NCBI RefSeq assembly: GCF_000828575.1
Contig: NZ_AP011952.1
Location: 1-64,000 of the forward strand
Direction: 5' to 3'
DNA: 64,000 nt
Source: Methanothermobacter sp. CaT2
Lineage (GTDB): Archaea > Methanobacteriota > Methanobacteria > Methanobacteriales > Methanothermobacteraceae
Under the pieces are notes generated by a model, which saw only the letters and a program-made list of their open reading frames with translations, made no database searches and was not told the origin of the DNA. Positions 38,271-46,791 of the stretch are shown in pieces (position 1 is the first letter of the stretch; each line of letters starts with the position of its first letter). Both the position numbers and the translations under genes were made by a program.

Positions 38271-38390
38271 TGTCATCCACCTTTCCTATAAAAAAGAGTT
38301 TGGGATCGGGACTATAAAAAATTTATTAAAAATTTTTAAAAGAAAGAGGTTGTTAAAAAAGGTATTTTCTTTTTTGTGTTGTTGTGCAGC

Positions 38391-38915
38391 TTATGGTGGT
38401 GCAGCTGTGTTGTGTTTAACTGCTGTGTAGGTGTTTGTGATTGTGTATACACCATCCTCTGTGAATGAAGGCACATTTAGCTGCATTCTTGTTGTCCACT
38501 GTGTTGGTGTCCCGGTCCTCTGGGCTGCCTTGTTCATGTTGTCATAGATTTTCTGTGATGACTGGGTGAATGTTAGGTATGATCCTGTAACGTTGCTGAA
38601 TATTTTGAACCCTGTTATTGGTATTGTGTCTGTTGCTGTGAGGCTTGTGAATGCTGCAGCGTTTGCCTTGACGTAGAGGTCGATTTTAACGTTACCTGTG
38701 TTATTTATTGTGAAATCAGGACTTGTACCTGTGTTCCCTGCGTTTATTGATCCAAAGTTAACGTCTGGTACCTGTATTGCGATTGCCTCAGGCACAGTGA
38801 CTGTCACTCTCTGTGTTGCTGTTGCCGCATATGATGGTGAACTGTATGCACCGAGTGCCACCACAAACATCAGGGCAACTATAAGTGGGATTACCCCCAT
38901 TATTTTTTCCCTCAT
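38391..38915 (-). CDS. Secreted WxL-like beta-sandwich protein
   Basis: The 174-residue protein starts at ATG 38915 with GGTGAT four bases upstream. After a signal peptide (ending SYAATA) comes one beta-rich domain with VPDVNFGSINAGNTG and INNTGNVKIDLYVKAN, ending DGVYTITNTYTAVKHN. The end resembles the GTYT-x-TWTL ending of WxL domains, but the second WxL motif is not exact. It has no membrane anchor, so it could be held by a partner such as the DUF916-like protein encoded next to it. Confidence 0.55.
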   Translation of the reverse strand: MREKIMGVIPLIVALMFVVALGAYSSPSYAATATQRVTVTVPEAIAIQVPDVNFGSINAGNTGTSPDFTINNTGNVKIDLYVKANAAAFTSLTATDTIPITGFKIFSNVTGSYLTFTQSSQKIYDNMNKAAQRTGTPTQWTTRMQLNVPSFTEDGVYTITNTYTAVKHNTAAPP

Positions 38916-39035
38916 ATATATCACCAGATTAATTTTTCAGATAAAATTAATTGTCACAGCCCACTATATAAATCTTTCGAGATTTCGTGACATTGGAAAC
39001 ATATAATAAATGAATTTGTGATTATTGTCACAAAA

Positions 39036-39554
39036 TCAGGTTGATGTGTAGATGAGGGTTGTTGAGTATGTGCCTGGATCCGTGTATGTAGGCACAGTTA
39101 TGTAAAGGCTGAGTGGAACACTTGAGGATCCTATAAATCCAGAATATGTCATTATGACCTGGTTGGAGGTTGTAAATGGCCTCTTGCTTAGGCTTGGTGT
39201 GCTGAACTTAAAATTGGAGAGGGGTATCGTGAGTGAACTGTTGGCTGTATTTACAAGGTTGCCTGATGCCCTTACAGAGAGGGTATCACCACCGGCGATT
39301 ATGTAGTTTACAGTTGCTGTTACAGCGTCGGGGTAGCTCCTCTCAATCCCATCAGGGGGTACCGTTCCAAGGCTGATGGTGGATGGCTCAACGGTTACTG
39401 ATGACCACAGTGAAAGTGGCTGCACCACACCCCCACGGGGAGTTGAAGTGTTATTCACTGATGAATTGTTTCCAGTCTCATTGACCGCAGCTGCAGTGAA
39501 GACACCCATAACCAGCAAGAATAATACCATAACCGGAATCAGCGCTTTTCTCAT
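39036..39554 (-). CDS. Secreted WxL-like beta-sandwich protein, paralogous to its neighbour
   Basis: The 172-residue protein has a signal peptide, an Asn/Ser/Thr-rich linker (residues about 25-40, several N-x-S/T sites) and one beta-sandwich domain ending YTDPGTYSTTLIYTS. The plan and the ending match the adjacent 174-residue protein. GGGGAT precedes the ATG, and a minus-strand TATA element (ATATATAAAT, 39594-39603) lies upstream, so this is probably the first gene of the surface trio. Confidence 0.55.
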   Translation of the reverse strand: MRKALIPVMVLFLLVMGVFTAAAVNETGNNSSVNNTSTPRGGVVQPLSLWSSVTVEPSTISLGTVPPDGIERSYPDAVTATVNYIIAGGDTLSVRASGNLVNTANSSLTIPLSNFKFSTPSLSKRPFTTSNQVIMTYSGFIGSSSVPLSLYITVPTYTDPGTYSTTLIYTST

Positions 39555-39678
39555 AAGATCCCCAACCTACTGTCAATATAAAAGGCGCAGCATTTATATA
39601 TTTTTTGATTTTAATCTCAGAGGAGTACATCTGATGGAGCATCGCCTGTTCAGATGTTTTCCAGGATCATCGTTTTCC

Positions 39679-40362
39679 TTAGATGTGGTCCAGGACCATC
39701 CTTCTCCTCTTATGCCTCCGGAAGTCCAGTGATGTTGAGACACTGCTGAGGTACTTCCTGCTTATCTCCGCAGCCCTCACTATTTCATCATCCCTGGGCC
39801 GCCGGGCACCCAGGCTGTTGTTGTAGCCAACATAACCGGTTATGCGGTAGGGAACGTCCCACTCTGAGAGGAACTCCGCGATTTTTTCAATCTCATCAAC
39901 ATCCACGATTCCAGGGATGAGGACAGTTGAGACCTCCAGTTTACCTGAACCTGTGAGTTCCTCTATACACTCAAGGACAGACCTGTTTGATCTTCCTGTG
40001 AGCTGCAGGTGTTTCTCATCATCGAGTGCCTTGAGGTCAACGTGGACCTCGTGGAATGTACTCTTCCTCAGGATTTCCCACCGTGTGCCGTTGGTTGAGA
40101 TGGTCACATGGAGGTCCCTGCTGAGGGCCTCTGTGAATTCAGGCAGGTCCCTCTGCAGTGTGGGCTCACCACCGGCTATGAGCACACTGTCTATACCCTC
40201 CTCTGAACTGATCCTCAGGACCCGGTCTGCTATCCTCTCCGCATCATACTCCCTGCAGTTTCGTGGGGTGAAGAAGCAGTACCTGCACCTGAGGTTGCAG
40301 GTGGGTGTGAGCACGGTTATGATGTCACTTACGGATATGTGTGATAGCTGGATATGTTTCAC
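39679..40362 (-). CDS. Radical SAM protein (activating-enzyme-like)
   Basis: The 227-residue protein has the radical SAM cluster motif C22-x3-C26-x2-C29 in TPTCNLRCRYCFF, followed by the GGEPTL motif and an STNGT segment. Size and sequence resemble pyruvate formate-lyase or ribonucleotide reductase activating enzymes. No glycyl-radical partner is encoded nearby, so the substrate is unknown. The GTG start at 40362 is not well supported, since GAGGTG overlaps it; a GTG 16 codons downstream is an alternative. Confidence 0.8.
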   Translation of the reverse strand: MKHIQLSHISVSDIITVLTPTCNLRCRYCFFTPRNCREYDAERIADRVLRISSEEGIDSVLIAGGEPTLQRDLPEFTEALSRDLHVTISTNGTRWEILRKSTFHEVHVDLKALDDEKHLQLTGRSNRSVLECIEELTGSGKLEVSTVLIPGIVDVDEIEKIAEFLSEWDVPYRITGYVGYNNSLGARRPRDDEIVRAAEISRKYLSSVSTSLDFRRHKRRRMVLDHI

Positions 40363-40398
40363 CTCGGAGGTATACTATGATGTCACTTACAGACATCT
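40318..40398 (+). repeat. Short direct repeat at the 5' end of the radical SAM gene
   Basis: ATGATGTCACTTAC followed by a diverged GAYAT occurs at about 40319-40339 within the radical SAM gene and again at about 40377-40398 just upstream of it, 58 bases apart. The second copy lies in the presumed leader region. It may reflect a partial tandem duplication of the gene start. Confidence 0.7.
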
Positions 40399-40534
40399 CT
40401 GATGTACAAATAAATTTCAACTCAAATTCATGGTTTATTGCTGTTGTGGTATATATGTGGCGGTCCAGATCCTGCATTTCTGCTCATCTTTCCACACCAG
40501 GGAACCAACTTCATTATACATCTATATTACGAAG

Positions 40535-40840
40535 TTACCTTTCTCTGACACAGAAGTACTCAGATACGTCATCCTCAGATAACCTGTGCTCACGCCAGAC
40601 CTCACACCCACTGCAGAGGCATTCCTCATGGGGATCTATATCCCTGCAAATGGCTCTACCTGTGGAACAGTAGACCCCTGGAACCCTGTCGGTGTCCATG
40701 CGCATGGCACTGTCAAGGTCCTGCTGGGTTATTAGGAGCATTATCTTCTTCTTATCTGCCACGCACTGACTCCTGCTCTGGACGGGACACTCAAGGCAGA
40801 GGCACCTTCTGATGTTTTCCATACTGAAGTCAACCTGCAT
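40535..40840 (-). CDS. Small Cys-rich protein, DUF2769-like
   Basis: The 101-residue protein has paired Cys clusters: MENIRRCLCLECPVQSRSQC at the N-terminus and CLCSGCEVW near the C-terminus. This is the pattern of DUF2769, found in methanogens and likely to bind metal or iron-sulfur clusters. The ATG at 40840 follows GGTGATGGC. The function is not known. It has no obvious operon partner; the radical SAM gene ends the same strand about 170 bases further on. Confidence 0.65.
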   Translation of the reverse strand: MQVDFSMENIRRCLCLECPVQSRSQCVADKKKIMLLITQQDLDSAMRMDTDRVPGVYCSTGRAICRDIDPHEECLCSGCEVWREHRLSEDDVSEYFCVRER

Positions 40841-40916
40841 GCCATCACCGTAACTGTATATGTTTCTGCTGCCACTTCATATTTACCCCAACTCCAAAAA
40901 ATTTTAATTAATAATC

Positions 40917-40927
40917 ATTATAAATTT
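40917..40927 (+). promoter_or_regulatory. TATA box for the DUF2193 gene
   Basis: ATTATAAATTT would start transcription near 40947, leaving a leader of about 120 bases before ATG 41068. A second candidate, TTTATTTAAAA (40942-40952), would shorten it to about 90. The 12-mer GAAGGTGATCTA occurs twice in this leader, at 40989-41000 and 41056-41067. The second copy is the ribosome-binding site; the first is followed by no good start. Confidence 0.45.
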
Positions 40928-41067
40928 TTTCAGAAAATAACCTTTATTTAAAACTTTTGTCTTGTAACTTTTAGAAAGTGATATTAATGAAGGTGATCTA
41001 TTTAATATTGGTAGAATGTGGTCAAACGGGGACTGATCCGGGAGACATTTCTACCGAAGGTGATCTA

Positions 41068-42567
41068 ATGGCTGAGTTATATGAGAAAATGGTAAAAGAG
41101 GCCATGATGGCCCAGAAAGCCGATGTGGAAACCATAAAAAAGAACAGGGGAAAGGAGTTTAAAATAAAGGATACAAAGGCCTACCTGGACGTTGTGCAGG
41201 ACATGAAGGCTGTGGGGGAACAGAGCGAGGCGGTGATAAACCTGCACAAGGACTCAGTGAAGGCCCACTATGAGATACTTGACAGTCTTACAGACACCAT
41301 AAGACCAGAGGATGACCCCTTCGTTGAACACTACCAGACACCCGTGGTCCTGGAGATACTGAGGGACGAGGACAGTGAATTTGAGAAGAGCCTTGAGGCA
41401 TTCATAGATGCAATAGGAAGGGCAGAGGCCCTCATAGGAAGGGAGGCAATAAGAAGGTATGGAGGATTCTATGGGCCAACCTGTGTGGTTGACTTCGCCC
41501 TCATGCCAGGAAGCACAAGCAACGTGGTGAACAGGATCCTCAGGGAGACAGATATACTTGAGATGCACAAACAGGCGATCCTCTCAGCAAAGTCATGGGG
41601 TATGAACACCTCCTATGGTATTGGAGAGGTATTCGCAAATGAGATCGAAAACGGGGCAACCGCTGCAGAGGCGGCAGAGAAGGAAATAGAGATGGTGAAA
41701 TACATCTACCAGGAACCTGTTGAGGCACAGGCAAAACTCATGGACGATCATGGACACGAGTCCTTCGATGTGAGGGAGTACATGTCCCGCTACAGGAAGG
41801 AGATGGAGGGGACGGTGAAGGCCGCCATTGATGATGGGGTGCACTACGGCAACATACTCACGGTACCGGCGTACTGCGTCGGTGACATATCACACCACAT
41901 AGCCCAGTCCACCTACAACATGTGCAAGGATGATGTGGTGATGGCCATAATCGAGGCAACAACCGGGGTTATGGAAAGCACACTTAACAGTGCAGTCAAC
42001 TCATTTAAGAGCGAATATGATGTGCTGAGCCTTGCAACCGGTTCATCTGCATGTGCAGTTGAGTACATACTTGAACTCGACGGATTCAATGCAATCGGTG
42101 TTGTTGACCTCCTCACCAAGAGGTTCCACAACTATGTGCAGTTATACCCCACAAGGGGGGCTGCAGCAGAGCTCCACAACAGTGACTTCATGGACATGAT
42201 ATACCGTGGATGGACCCATCTGGATGAGGCAAGGAGGATGCTCAACGGAGCAGAGGGTCCACTTGAGCCAATGGTTGCTGGACATAAGGTTGACCTCTCA
42301 CCGATACATGAAAACGAGGTTATAATGAACCCGCAGCGCTACACATACCCTGCCTGCGCAATAACCGTGAGGTTCTCAGCCCTCATGAGACTTGCCGATT
42401 ACCCATGCCTCCTTACAAGTGAACCTGTAACAGCAACCCTCATGACCAACATAATCGCACTCCATAAGGAGAGCGCAGCATCACCTGCAAGGACCTGTAA
42501 GAACTGTGCAGCGGCAGCACTGGTGGACTTCAGGCACAGCCACTGCCAGTGGAGAGAGGCTGTATAA
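41068..42567 (+). CDS. DUF2193 family protein
   Basis: The 499-residue protein matches DUF2193, a family of unknown function seen in methanogens. ATG 41068 has GAAGGTGAT directly upstream; the frame remains open to 40978 but that part has no typical coding character. The C-terminus has a Cys motif (RTCKNCAAAALVDFRHSHC), and the middle contains CVVDFALMPGSTSNVVNRIL and AYCVGDISHHIAQSTYNM. There is no signal peptide or membrane segment. DUF2180 and AqpM genes follow on the same strand. Confidence 0.8.
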   Translation: MAELYEKMVKEAMMAQKADVETIKKNRGKEFKIKDTKAYLDVVQDMKAVGEQSEAVINLHKDSVKAHYEILDSLTDTIRPEDDPFVEHYQTPVVLEILRDEDSEFEKSLEAFIDAIGRAEALIGREAIRRYGGFYGPTCVVDFALMPGSTSNVVNRILRETDILEMHKQAILSAKSWGMNTSYGIGEVFANEIENGATAAEAAEKEIEMVKYIYQEPVEAQAKLMDDHGHESFDVREYMSRYRKEMEGTVKAAIDDGVHYGNILTVPAYCVGDISHHIAQSTYNMCKDDVVMAIIEATTGVMESTLNSAVNSFKSEYDVLSLATGSSACAVEYILELDGFNAIGVVDLLTKRFHNYVQLYPTRGAAAELHNSDFMDMIYRGWTHLDEARRMLNGAEGPLEPMVAGHKVDLSPIHENEVIMNPQRYTYPACAITVRFSALMRLADYPCLLTSEPVTATLMTNIIALHKESAASPARTCKNCAAAALVDFRHSHCQWREAV

Positions 42568-42598
42568 CCTCAAAACACTTCTTTTTTCGGGTGATGGT

Positions 42599-42808
42599 AT
42601 GAAATGCTATGTATGTGCAGAGCAGGGAAAGGAAACCGATGCTGTGGCCATATGCATTGTCTGTGGCATGGGTCTCTGCACAGAACACGCAATACGGGAG
42701 GAAACCGAGGTATGGAGTGGCGGCTACCCCTTCCCGGCAGAGAAGGTTGGGGGTACCCTGCCCAGGATACTCTGCCCCTACTGCTACAACGTTATGAAGG
42801 AGGACTAG
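42599..42808 (+). CDS. DUF2180 family zinc-binding protein
   Basis: The 69-residue protein starts at ATG 42599 behind GGTGATGG. It has CYVCAEQGK, CIVCGMGLCTEH and ILCPYCYN, a zinc-ribbon or B-box-like set of Cys/His residues. It ends one base before the aquaporin gene begins. The family is common in methanogens and its role is unknown; a regulatory or metal-handling role with AqpM is only inferred from the tight spacing. Confidence 0.75.
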   Translation: MKCYVCAEQGKETDAVAICIVCGMGLCTEHAIREETEVWSGGYPFPAEKVGGTLPRILCPYCYNVMKED

Positions 42809-42809
42809 G

Positions 42810-43550
42810 ATGGTATCCCTTACAAAAAGGTGCATCGCCGAGTTTATAGGGACCTTCATTCTTGTGTTCTTTGGGGCAGGGTCAGCCGCGGTGACACTGA
42901 TGATAGCATCTGGTGGCACATCCCCCAACCCATTCAATATTGGAATAGGGCTCCTTGGGGGACTCGGGGACTGGGTTGCAATAGGTCTCGCCTTTGGTTT
43001 TGCAATAGCTGCCAGCATATATGCCCTGGGAAACATCTCGGGCTGCCACATAAACCCGGCAGTTACCATAGGGTTATGGTCTGTTAAGAAGTTCCCTGGA
43101 CGTGAAGTCGTACCCTACATCATTGCACAGCTCCTTGGAGCTGCATTCGGGAGCTTCATATTCCTCCAGTGTGCTGGTATAGGAGCGGCCACCGTTGGTG
43201 GGCTGGGGGCAACAGCACCATTCCCTGGGATAAGCTACTGGCAGGCAATGCTTGCAGAGATAGTTGGTACATTCCTCCTCATGATCACCGCAATGGGTGT
43301 TGCCGTTGATAGGAGAGCCCCCAAGGGCTTTGCAGGGATAGTTATAGGGCTCACGGTTGCCGGTATAATCACAACACTAGGTAACATAAGTGGAAGCTCA
43401 CTGAACCCGGCACGTACCTTTGGCCCTTACCTCAATGACATGATCTTCGCAGGTACTAACCTCTGGAACTACTATCCCATCTACGTCATAGGACCCATTG
43501 TGGGGGCGGTTCTTGCAGCACTCACCTACCAGTATCTCACATCGGAATAA
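42810..43550 (+). CDS. aqpM: Aquaporin AqpM
   Basis: The 246-residue six-helix MIP channel has both NPA boxes: CHINPAVTIG at about residues 79-88 and GSSLNPARTFGP at about 196-207. The aromatic/arginine filter Arg follows the second NPA. AqpM of M. marburgensis is characterised and conducts water and, weakly, glycerol or hydrogen sulfide. It is probably translated together with the DUF2180 gene, one base away. Confidence 0.95.
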   Translation: MVSLTKRCIAEFIGTFILVFFGAGSAAVTLMIASGGTSPNPFNIGIGLLGGLGDWVAIGLAFGFAIAASIYALGNISGCHINPAVTIGLWSVKKFPGREVVPYIIAQLLGAAFGSFIFLQCAGIGAATVGGLGATAPFPGISYWQAMLAEIVGTFLLMITAMGVAVDRRAPKGFAGIVIGLTVAGIITTLGNISGSSLNPARTFGPYLNDMIFAGTNLWNYYPIYVIGPIVGAVLAALTYQYLTSE

Positions 43551-43640
43551 CCCACCTTTATTTTTAGGAGATAAATATCATAGACTCATCAGGTCGTGTC
43601 GGTAAGTTAGGGAAGGTCTTTTTACTGAAAGGTTAATTTC

Positions 43641-43654
43641 CTTTAAATTTAAAG
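43641..43654. other. 14-bp perfect palindrome in convergent spacer
   Basis: CTTTAAATTTAAAG reads the same on both strands. It lies between the aqpM end (43550) and the end of a minus-strand gene (43689). It could be a bidirectional terminator stem or a protein-binding site; there is no direct support for either. Confidence 0.4.
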
Positions 43655-43688
43655 TCCCGACCCTCAGGAGTCCTATGTTTCTTTGTTT

Positions 43689-44021
43689 TTACTGTTGGTT
43701 CTTGGGAGGGTTTTCAGTTGGGGTGTGTTGATCAGGGAGTGTTGTCAGTAATATGATGGCAACATACCAGTTTAAGGTGTTTAGCGCTGGTTGAAGTACC
43801 AGTATGATGTAGAGGAGGAGTGCTGTTAGGACCGTTTCAACAAAAATTTTAAGCTGCCCTTTGTGCTGGTTTGAAGTTCTATAGCCATAGAGGGAGAGCA
43901 TGGTAAGCATCAAGAGAAAAACCATGAATTCTGAGGCTCCATGGACATCAAACACATAGAGGAATGAAATTACCATCAAAACCGTGAATAGGCCTAAAAA
44001 CCTTCTTTCATCAAATGACAT
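43689..44021 (-). CDS. Small membrane protein, unknown
   Basis: This 110-residue product has about four hydrophobic stretches (residues 10-25, 30-45, 62-80 and 83-95) and a polar C-terminus rich in Pro, Thr and Gln. I recognise no family. An AGGAGGT-like site (CAGGAGGTTTTATAA on the minus strand) precedes the ATG at 44021, which supports expression. It is the most downstream member of a row of minus-strand membrane and secreted protein genes. Confidence 0.6.
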   Translation of the reverse strand: MSFDERRFLGLFTVLMVISFLYVFDVHGASEFMVFLLMLTMLSLYGYRTSNQHKGQLKIFVETVLTALLLYIILVLQPALNTLNWYVAIILLTTLPDQHTPTENPPKNQQ

Positions 44022-44272
44022 TTATAAAACCTCCTGAATAAGGAGGAATGGCGGTACTTTAATACCACCACCCACAATGTGTACGACGCCTTTCTGCAGG
44101 TTCAAAGATGAGATAAAGGGCACCCGCTTTGCCCCAGGGACCCCCGTACACTGTCCCGGCAAACCATATAATAAACCTTCCACCAGTTAAACTCCTCACC
44201 ATGCCATTCACCCCTCATCTTCAACCGATACTTTCAGTTTTTTGCTTGCTGTATTTTAATGATGCTTTTTTC
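44022..44272. other. Gene-free spacer
   Basis: About 250 bases separate two small membrane-protein genes. No open frame with a ribosome-binding site, tRNA or strong repeat was seen. Short AT-rich stretches near 44180-44270 could hold the promoter of the 110-residue protein. Confidence 0.4.
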
Positions 44273-44704
44273 TCAATCTTTTGAATCAGTTACTGGTTTG
44301 ATTATGGTTAACACTGTAAAGGCGATATATGCGGTGGCGGTTACTGTAATCGCGACGCATGTGGTGCCCACAACATTTTTGTTGATGGGTGTTTCTGTGA
44401 GGATGGCGTTTGTTAAACCTATGAGGTTGAATCCCAGTGTGAACAGGGCGCTGATTAGTAGTGTCCCGGTAAAGTCATGGTCATAGCATCCACCCGTGTC
44501 TATGATAACCCCCTTCAAACCAGTCATGAACAGTATAGCAATGACATCTAAAATGAGAATATAGGCTGCTGAATCAACAGGGTCCCCTGAGACAACATAG
44601 AAGAATGGGGCCAGCTCATCCCCCTGCAGCCACCCTGATAGAACTATAGCCGCAGTTATGGCAAAAACCGCCAGTAACGTTAATATAAACCTTTTATATT
44701 TCAT
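44273..44704 (-). CDS. Small membrane protein, unknown
   Basis: The 143-residue product has four predicted membrane helices (about residues 7-25, 44-65, 80-100 and 112-135). It starts with a basic MKYKRF, and AGGGGAAAAGCT precedes the ATG. No family is recognised. It is encoded 86 bases after the OB-like protein gene on the same strand and may belong with the C39 peptidase cluster. Confidence 0.6.
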   Translation of the reverse strand: MKYKRFILTLLAVFAITAAIVLSGWLQGDELAPFFYVVSGDPVDSAAYILILDVIAILFMTGLKGVIIDTGGCYDHDFTGTLLISALFTLGFNLIGLTNAILTETPINKNVVGTTCVAITVTATAYIAFTVLTIIKPVTDSKD

Positions 44705-44790
44705 AGCTTTTCCCCTCTTTTAAAAAATAATTGGTTACTGTTCTATTAACTAGAATGTTGGAGTGTTTTGTGTTCCATGTGTTTGATGTA

Positions 44791-45270
44791 TCAGCTGTTT
44801 ATTTTCTCAATGTAGACGACTTTTATCAGAGGGAGTTCTTTATTTTTGAGTTCAGGTGTGGTTGTGTCCTCTGCAGGGTAGAAGTATTCACCATATGCTT
44901 TTATATGGTCCCCCTTTTTTATTGGGGTTTTCCCGGCGTAACTTAGGAGTATGTAGTCTGGTGTGGTGTTGATCTTGAGGGCAATGAAGGTTTCCTGTGG
45001 TTTGACACCGTATGATTCCCCCTTTTTATACACTGTTCCCTCAACCCAGACCTTCTGACCGTTGAGGGCGTATGGATCCTCCCTTGAAGTGGAAAGGTCA
45101 AGTGCACGGCACTCCTCCTTATATTTCACGGCTTCAGCGCCTGTTAAGGGTTTAGCGAGATCATTTCCACTGGATGGAAGGGAAATACCTGCTATAAGAA
45201 GCTCACTCACTCCGTAACCCACAAAAAAGCCAGCAAGCAGACCAAGAATCAGAAAATGCCTTCTATCCAT
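44791..45270 (-). CDS. Membrane-tethered OB-fold-like protein
   Basis: The 159-residue protein starts at ATG 45270; GAGGTGA (45276-45282) is its ribosome-binding site and also contains the end of the preceding gene, so the two are coupled. It has an N-terminal membrane anchor (HFLILGLLAGFFVGYGVSEL) after a positive start, then a small beta-rich domain with GQKVWVEGTVYKKGESYGV and YILLSYAGKTPIKKGDHIKA that resembles nucleic-acid or sugar-binding OB folds. The domain faces the outside. It directly follows the C39-type peptidase gene, which suggests a joint function. Confidence 0.6.
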   Translation of the reverse strand: MDRRHFLILGLLAGFFVGYGVSELLIAGISLPSSGNDLAKPLTGAEAVKYKEECRALDLSTSREDPYALNGQKVWVEGTVYKKGESYGVKPQETFIALKINTTPDYILLSYAGKTPIKKGDHIKAYGEYFYPAEDTTTPELKNKELPLIKVVYIEKINS

Positions 45271-45275
45271 ACTTT

Positions 45276-46133
45276 TCACCTCTTAATGGCTATGACTCTT
45301 AGTTCATAGTGCGGATCATAGACTCTGTACCAGCCCCATACTTCTCTGTAAAGTGGAAAAGTTCCAAATATTGTATGTATACCCCCTACAACCTCTTTGT
45401 GCCACCCACAGACCCACCGATATTCTATACGCACGTATACTTTCCTGTATTCCGTGTAGCTTGTGTGATATCTTCCTTTTATGTTTTCAATTTCTTCTGG
45501 CGATGGTTCTTCTGTGGTGTTTTCTGAGAGGTTATCTCCTGTTCCGTCCGCTGATGTGTTGTTTCCACTTATAAGTAGTGCCATACCACTGTATTCATCT
45601 TTAAATTCTTCAAGTGGTCTTGATATCTTCCCGAGGCTGGGGTCTGCCAGTGAAACTGTCTCATTATCCACATCTCTTATGACACTGTAATGACCGTCCA
45701 TGTAGACTATCATCCCAGGTTTCAGGTTTTCTACAGAAACCCTCTTTGCGACTGCATTCACGCCTTTGGCCTTTGCTGCTTTGATGAGTCCCTGCATTGT
45801 TGTTCCGTCTTCTGTGGTTTCGGCGAGGTCTGCGAGCTCATCTTCGGTTGTGTTTATTCCAAGGTTCTGGAGTAGTGTGGCGAGTGCTGCCGGCCCGCAG
45901 GTGTAGTTCCTGGTCTGCATAACCACTCCTGTGGTGTCGGCTGTGATGTTATCGTCTATGGTGAACTCTGCTGGATCCGTGAAGTTCCCTTCAGGGTTAT
46001 CTGCTGTGGATAGTTCCATGGGATCGGTGGGGTTGCTGCTGTTATCCTGCGGGGTTTCTGCGGCTGCGGCAGCGTTAAAGGATACTGCGAGTGTGAGGAG
46101 GATCAGCAAACCCCAAAGACACGACTTTCTCAT
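45276..46133 (-). CDS. Secreted C39-like cysteine peptidase (copy A)
   Basis: The 285-residue protein has a signal peptide ending in AAAAA, an acidic Asn/Thr-rich linker, and a C39-type papain-fold domain. The catalytic set is Cys79 in NYTCGPAALATLLQNLG, His148 in DGHYSVI and Asp164 in LADPSLG. The C-terminal 80 residues are rich in Tyr, Trp and Arg (YVRIEYRWVCGWHKEVVGG) and resemble nothing I know. C39 domains normally cleave double-glycine leaders inside ABC exporters; here there is no transporter fusion and the enzyme is outside, so cell-wall peptide or another surface protein is the likely substrate. Residues 1-126 are nearly identical to copy B at 47969. Confidence 0.8.
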   Translation of the reverse strand: MRKSCLWGLLILLTLAVSFNAAAAAETPQDNSSNPTDPMELSTADNPEGNFTDPAEFTIDDNITADTTGVVMQTRNYTCGPAALATLLQNLGINTTEDELADLAETTEDGTTMQGLIKAAKAKGVNAVAKRVSVENLKPGMIVYMDGHYSVIRDVDNETVSLADPSLGKISRPLEEFKDEYSGMALLISGNNTSADGTGDNLSENTTEEPSPEEIENIKGRYHTSYTEYRKVYVRIEYRWVCGWHKEVVGGIHTIFGTFPLYREVWGWYRVYDPHYELRVIAIKR

Positions 46134-46214
46134 CCATTATCACCACCATAAATTGATAATAAATCTATAAGAAAAACTCATATATATATATTACGGTTCA
46201 CTTTTAATGTATTA
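45757..46214. repeat. 458-bp duplicated cassette, copy A
   Basis: This block matches 48249-48704 with only about a dozen differences, including a 2-bp TA difference in a dinucleotide run. It covers the promoter, the ribosome-binding site and codons 1-126 of the C39-like gene. Identity stops abruptly inside the coding region. This suggests recent duplication or gene conversion of the 5' half. Confidence 0.92.
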
Positions 46215-46398
46215 TTCACGTTGATGGGAAAGGATTCTTCTGGGGGGTTGCTTTCGTGTCACCTGGTGATCATCGGGGTCATTGGTTTTTTTCTGGTTTG
46301 TTTTCGGGAACCCTGTATATCCCCCTTTTTTTCTGGTACAGGTTTGGGGATACTGTTAATTGGTGGATATGGGCGAGGGTGTTGATGATTTATTTAAT

Positions 46399-46791
46399 TT
46401 ATTTTTTCATCCCCTCTTTTGGGGTTCTTTTGTGTTTGTGGGGTTCTGGGATGATGTTGATTATTCCGGCTGGGAGAATGGCTGACCATAGGCTCTCTAT
46501 TGTGCCTTTGGTTAAACTGATATCCATGAGTGTTGAATAGGTGATACCTGTGATGTTGATGATGGCAAGGGATAGGAGACATGGTGGCCAGTTCTCCCCC
46601 CACCATGCCTTCAGGAGACTTAGCAGGAGTAGATTGAGCAGCAGGTAAAAGAGGGCTGTGTTCAGCCGCTGATAGATGAGTTGAAAGAGTCCGCTTGCCG
46701 GAATGCCCCCTGAGAATAGGATTAGGAGTGTTGATATGAGAACAATCACCATTCCAGCCATACTTACAAAATAACTCTTCTCTGATTTCAT
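46399..46791 (-). CDS. Small membrane protein, unknown
   Basis: This 130-residue product starts at ATG 46791 (GGTGGG upstream); a longer frame to 46905 has no start signal. It contains three or four hydrophobic segments (about residues 8-28, 40-60, 70-90 and 98-112) and a basic tail (PHKHKRTPKEGMKK). No family is recognised. It lies between the SpoIIM-like gene and C39 copy A on the same strand. Confidence 0.55.
   Translation of the reverse strand: MKSEKSYFVSMAGMVIVLISTLLILFSGGIPASGLFQLIYQRLNTALFYLLLNLLLLSLLKAWWGENWPPCLLSLAIINITGITYSTLMDISLTKGTIESLWSAILPAGIINIIPEPHKHKRTPKEGMKK

Noticed and set aside
40978-41067. Longer N-terminus for DUF2193 from 40978
   Set aside because: The frame is open, but a precise GAAGGTGAT site sits directly before ATG 41068 and the upstream residues look non-coding.
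43641-43654. Calling the 14-bp palindrome an operator
   Set aside because: It lies between converging gene ends, where no promoter is expected. I list it only as a palindrome.
46256-46540. 94-codon hydrophobic plus-strand frame
   Set aside because: It overlaps the 130-residue membrane protein gene on the minus strand. T-rich DNA makes hydrophobic frames by chance, and no ribosome-binding site precedes it.
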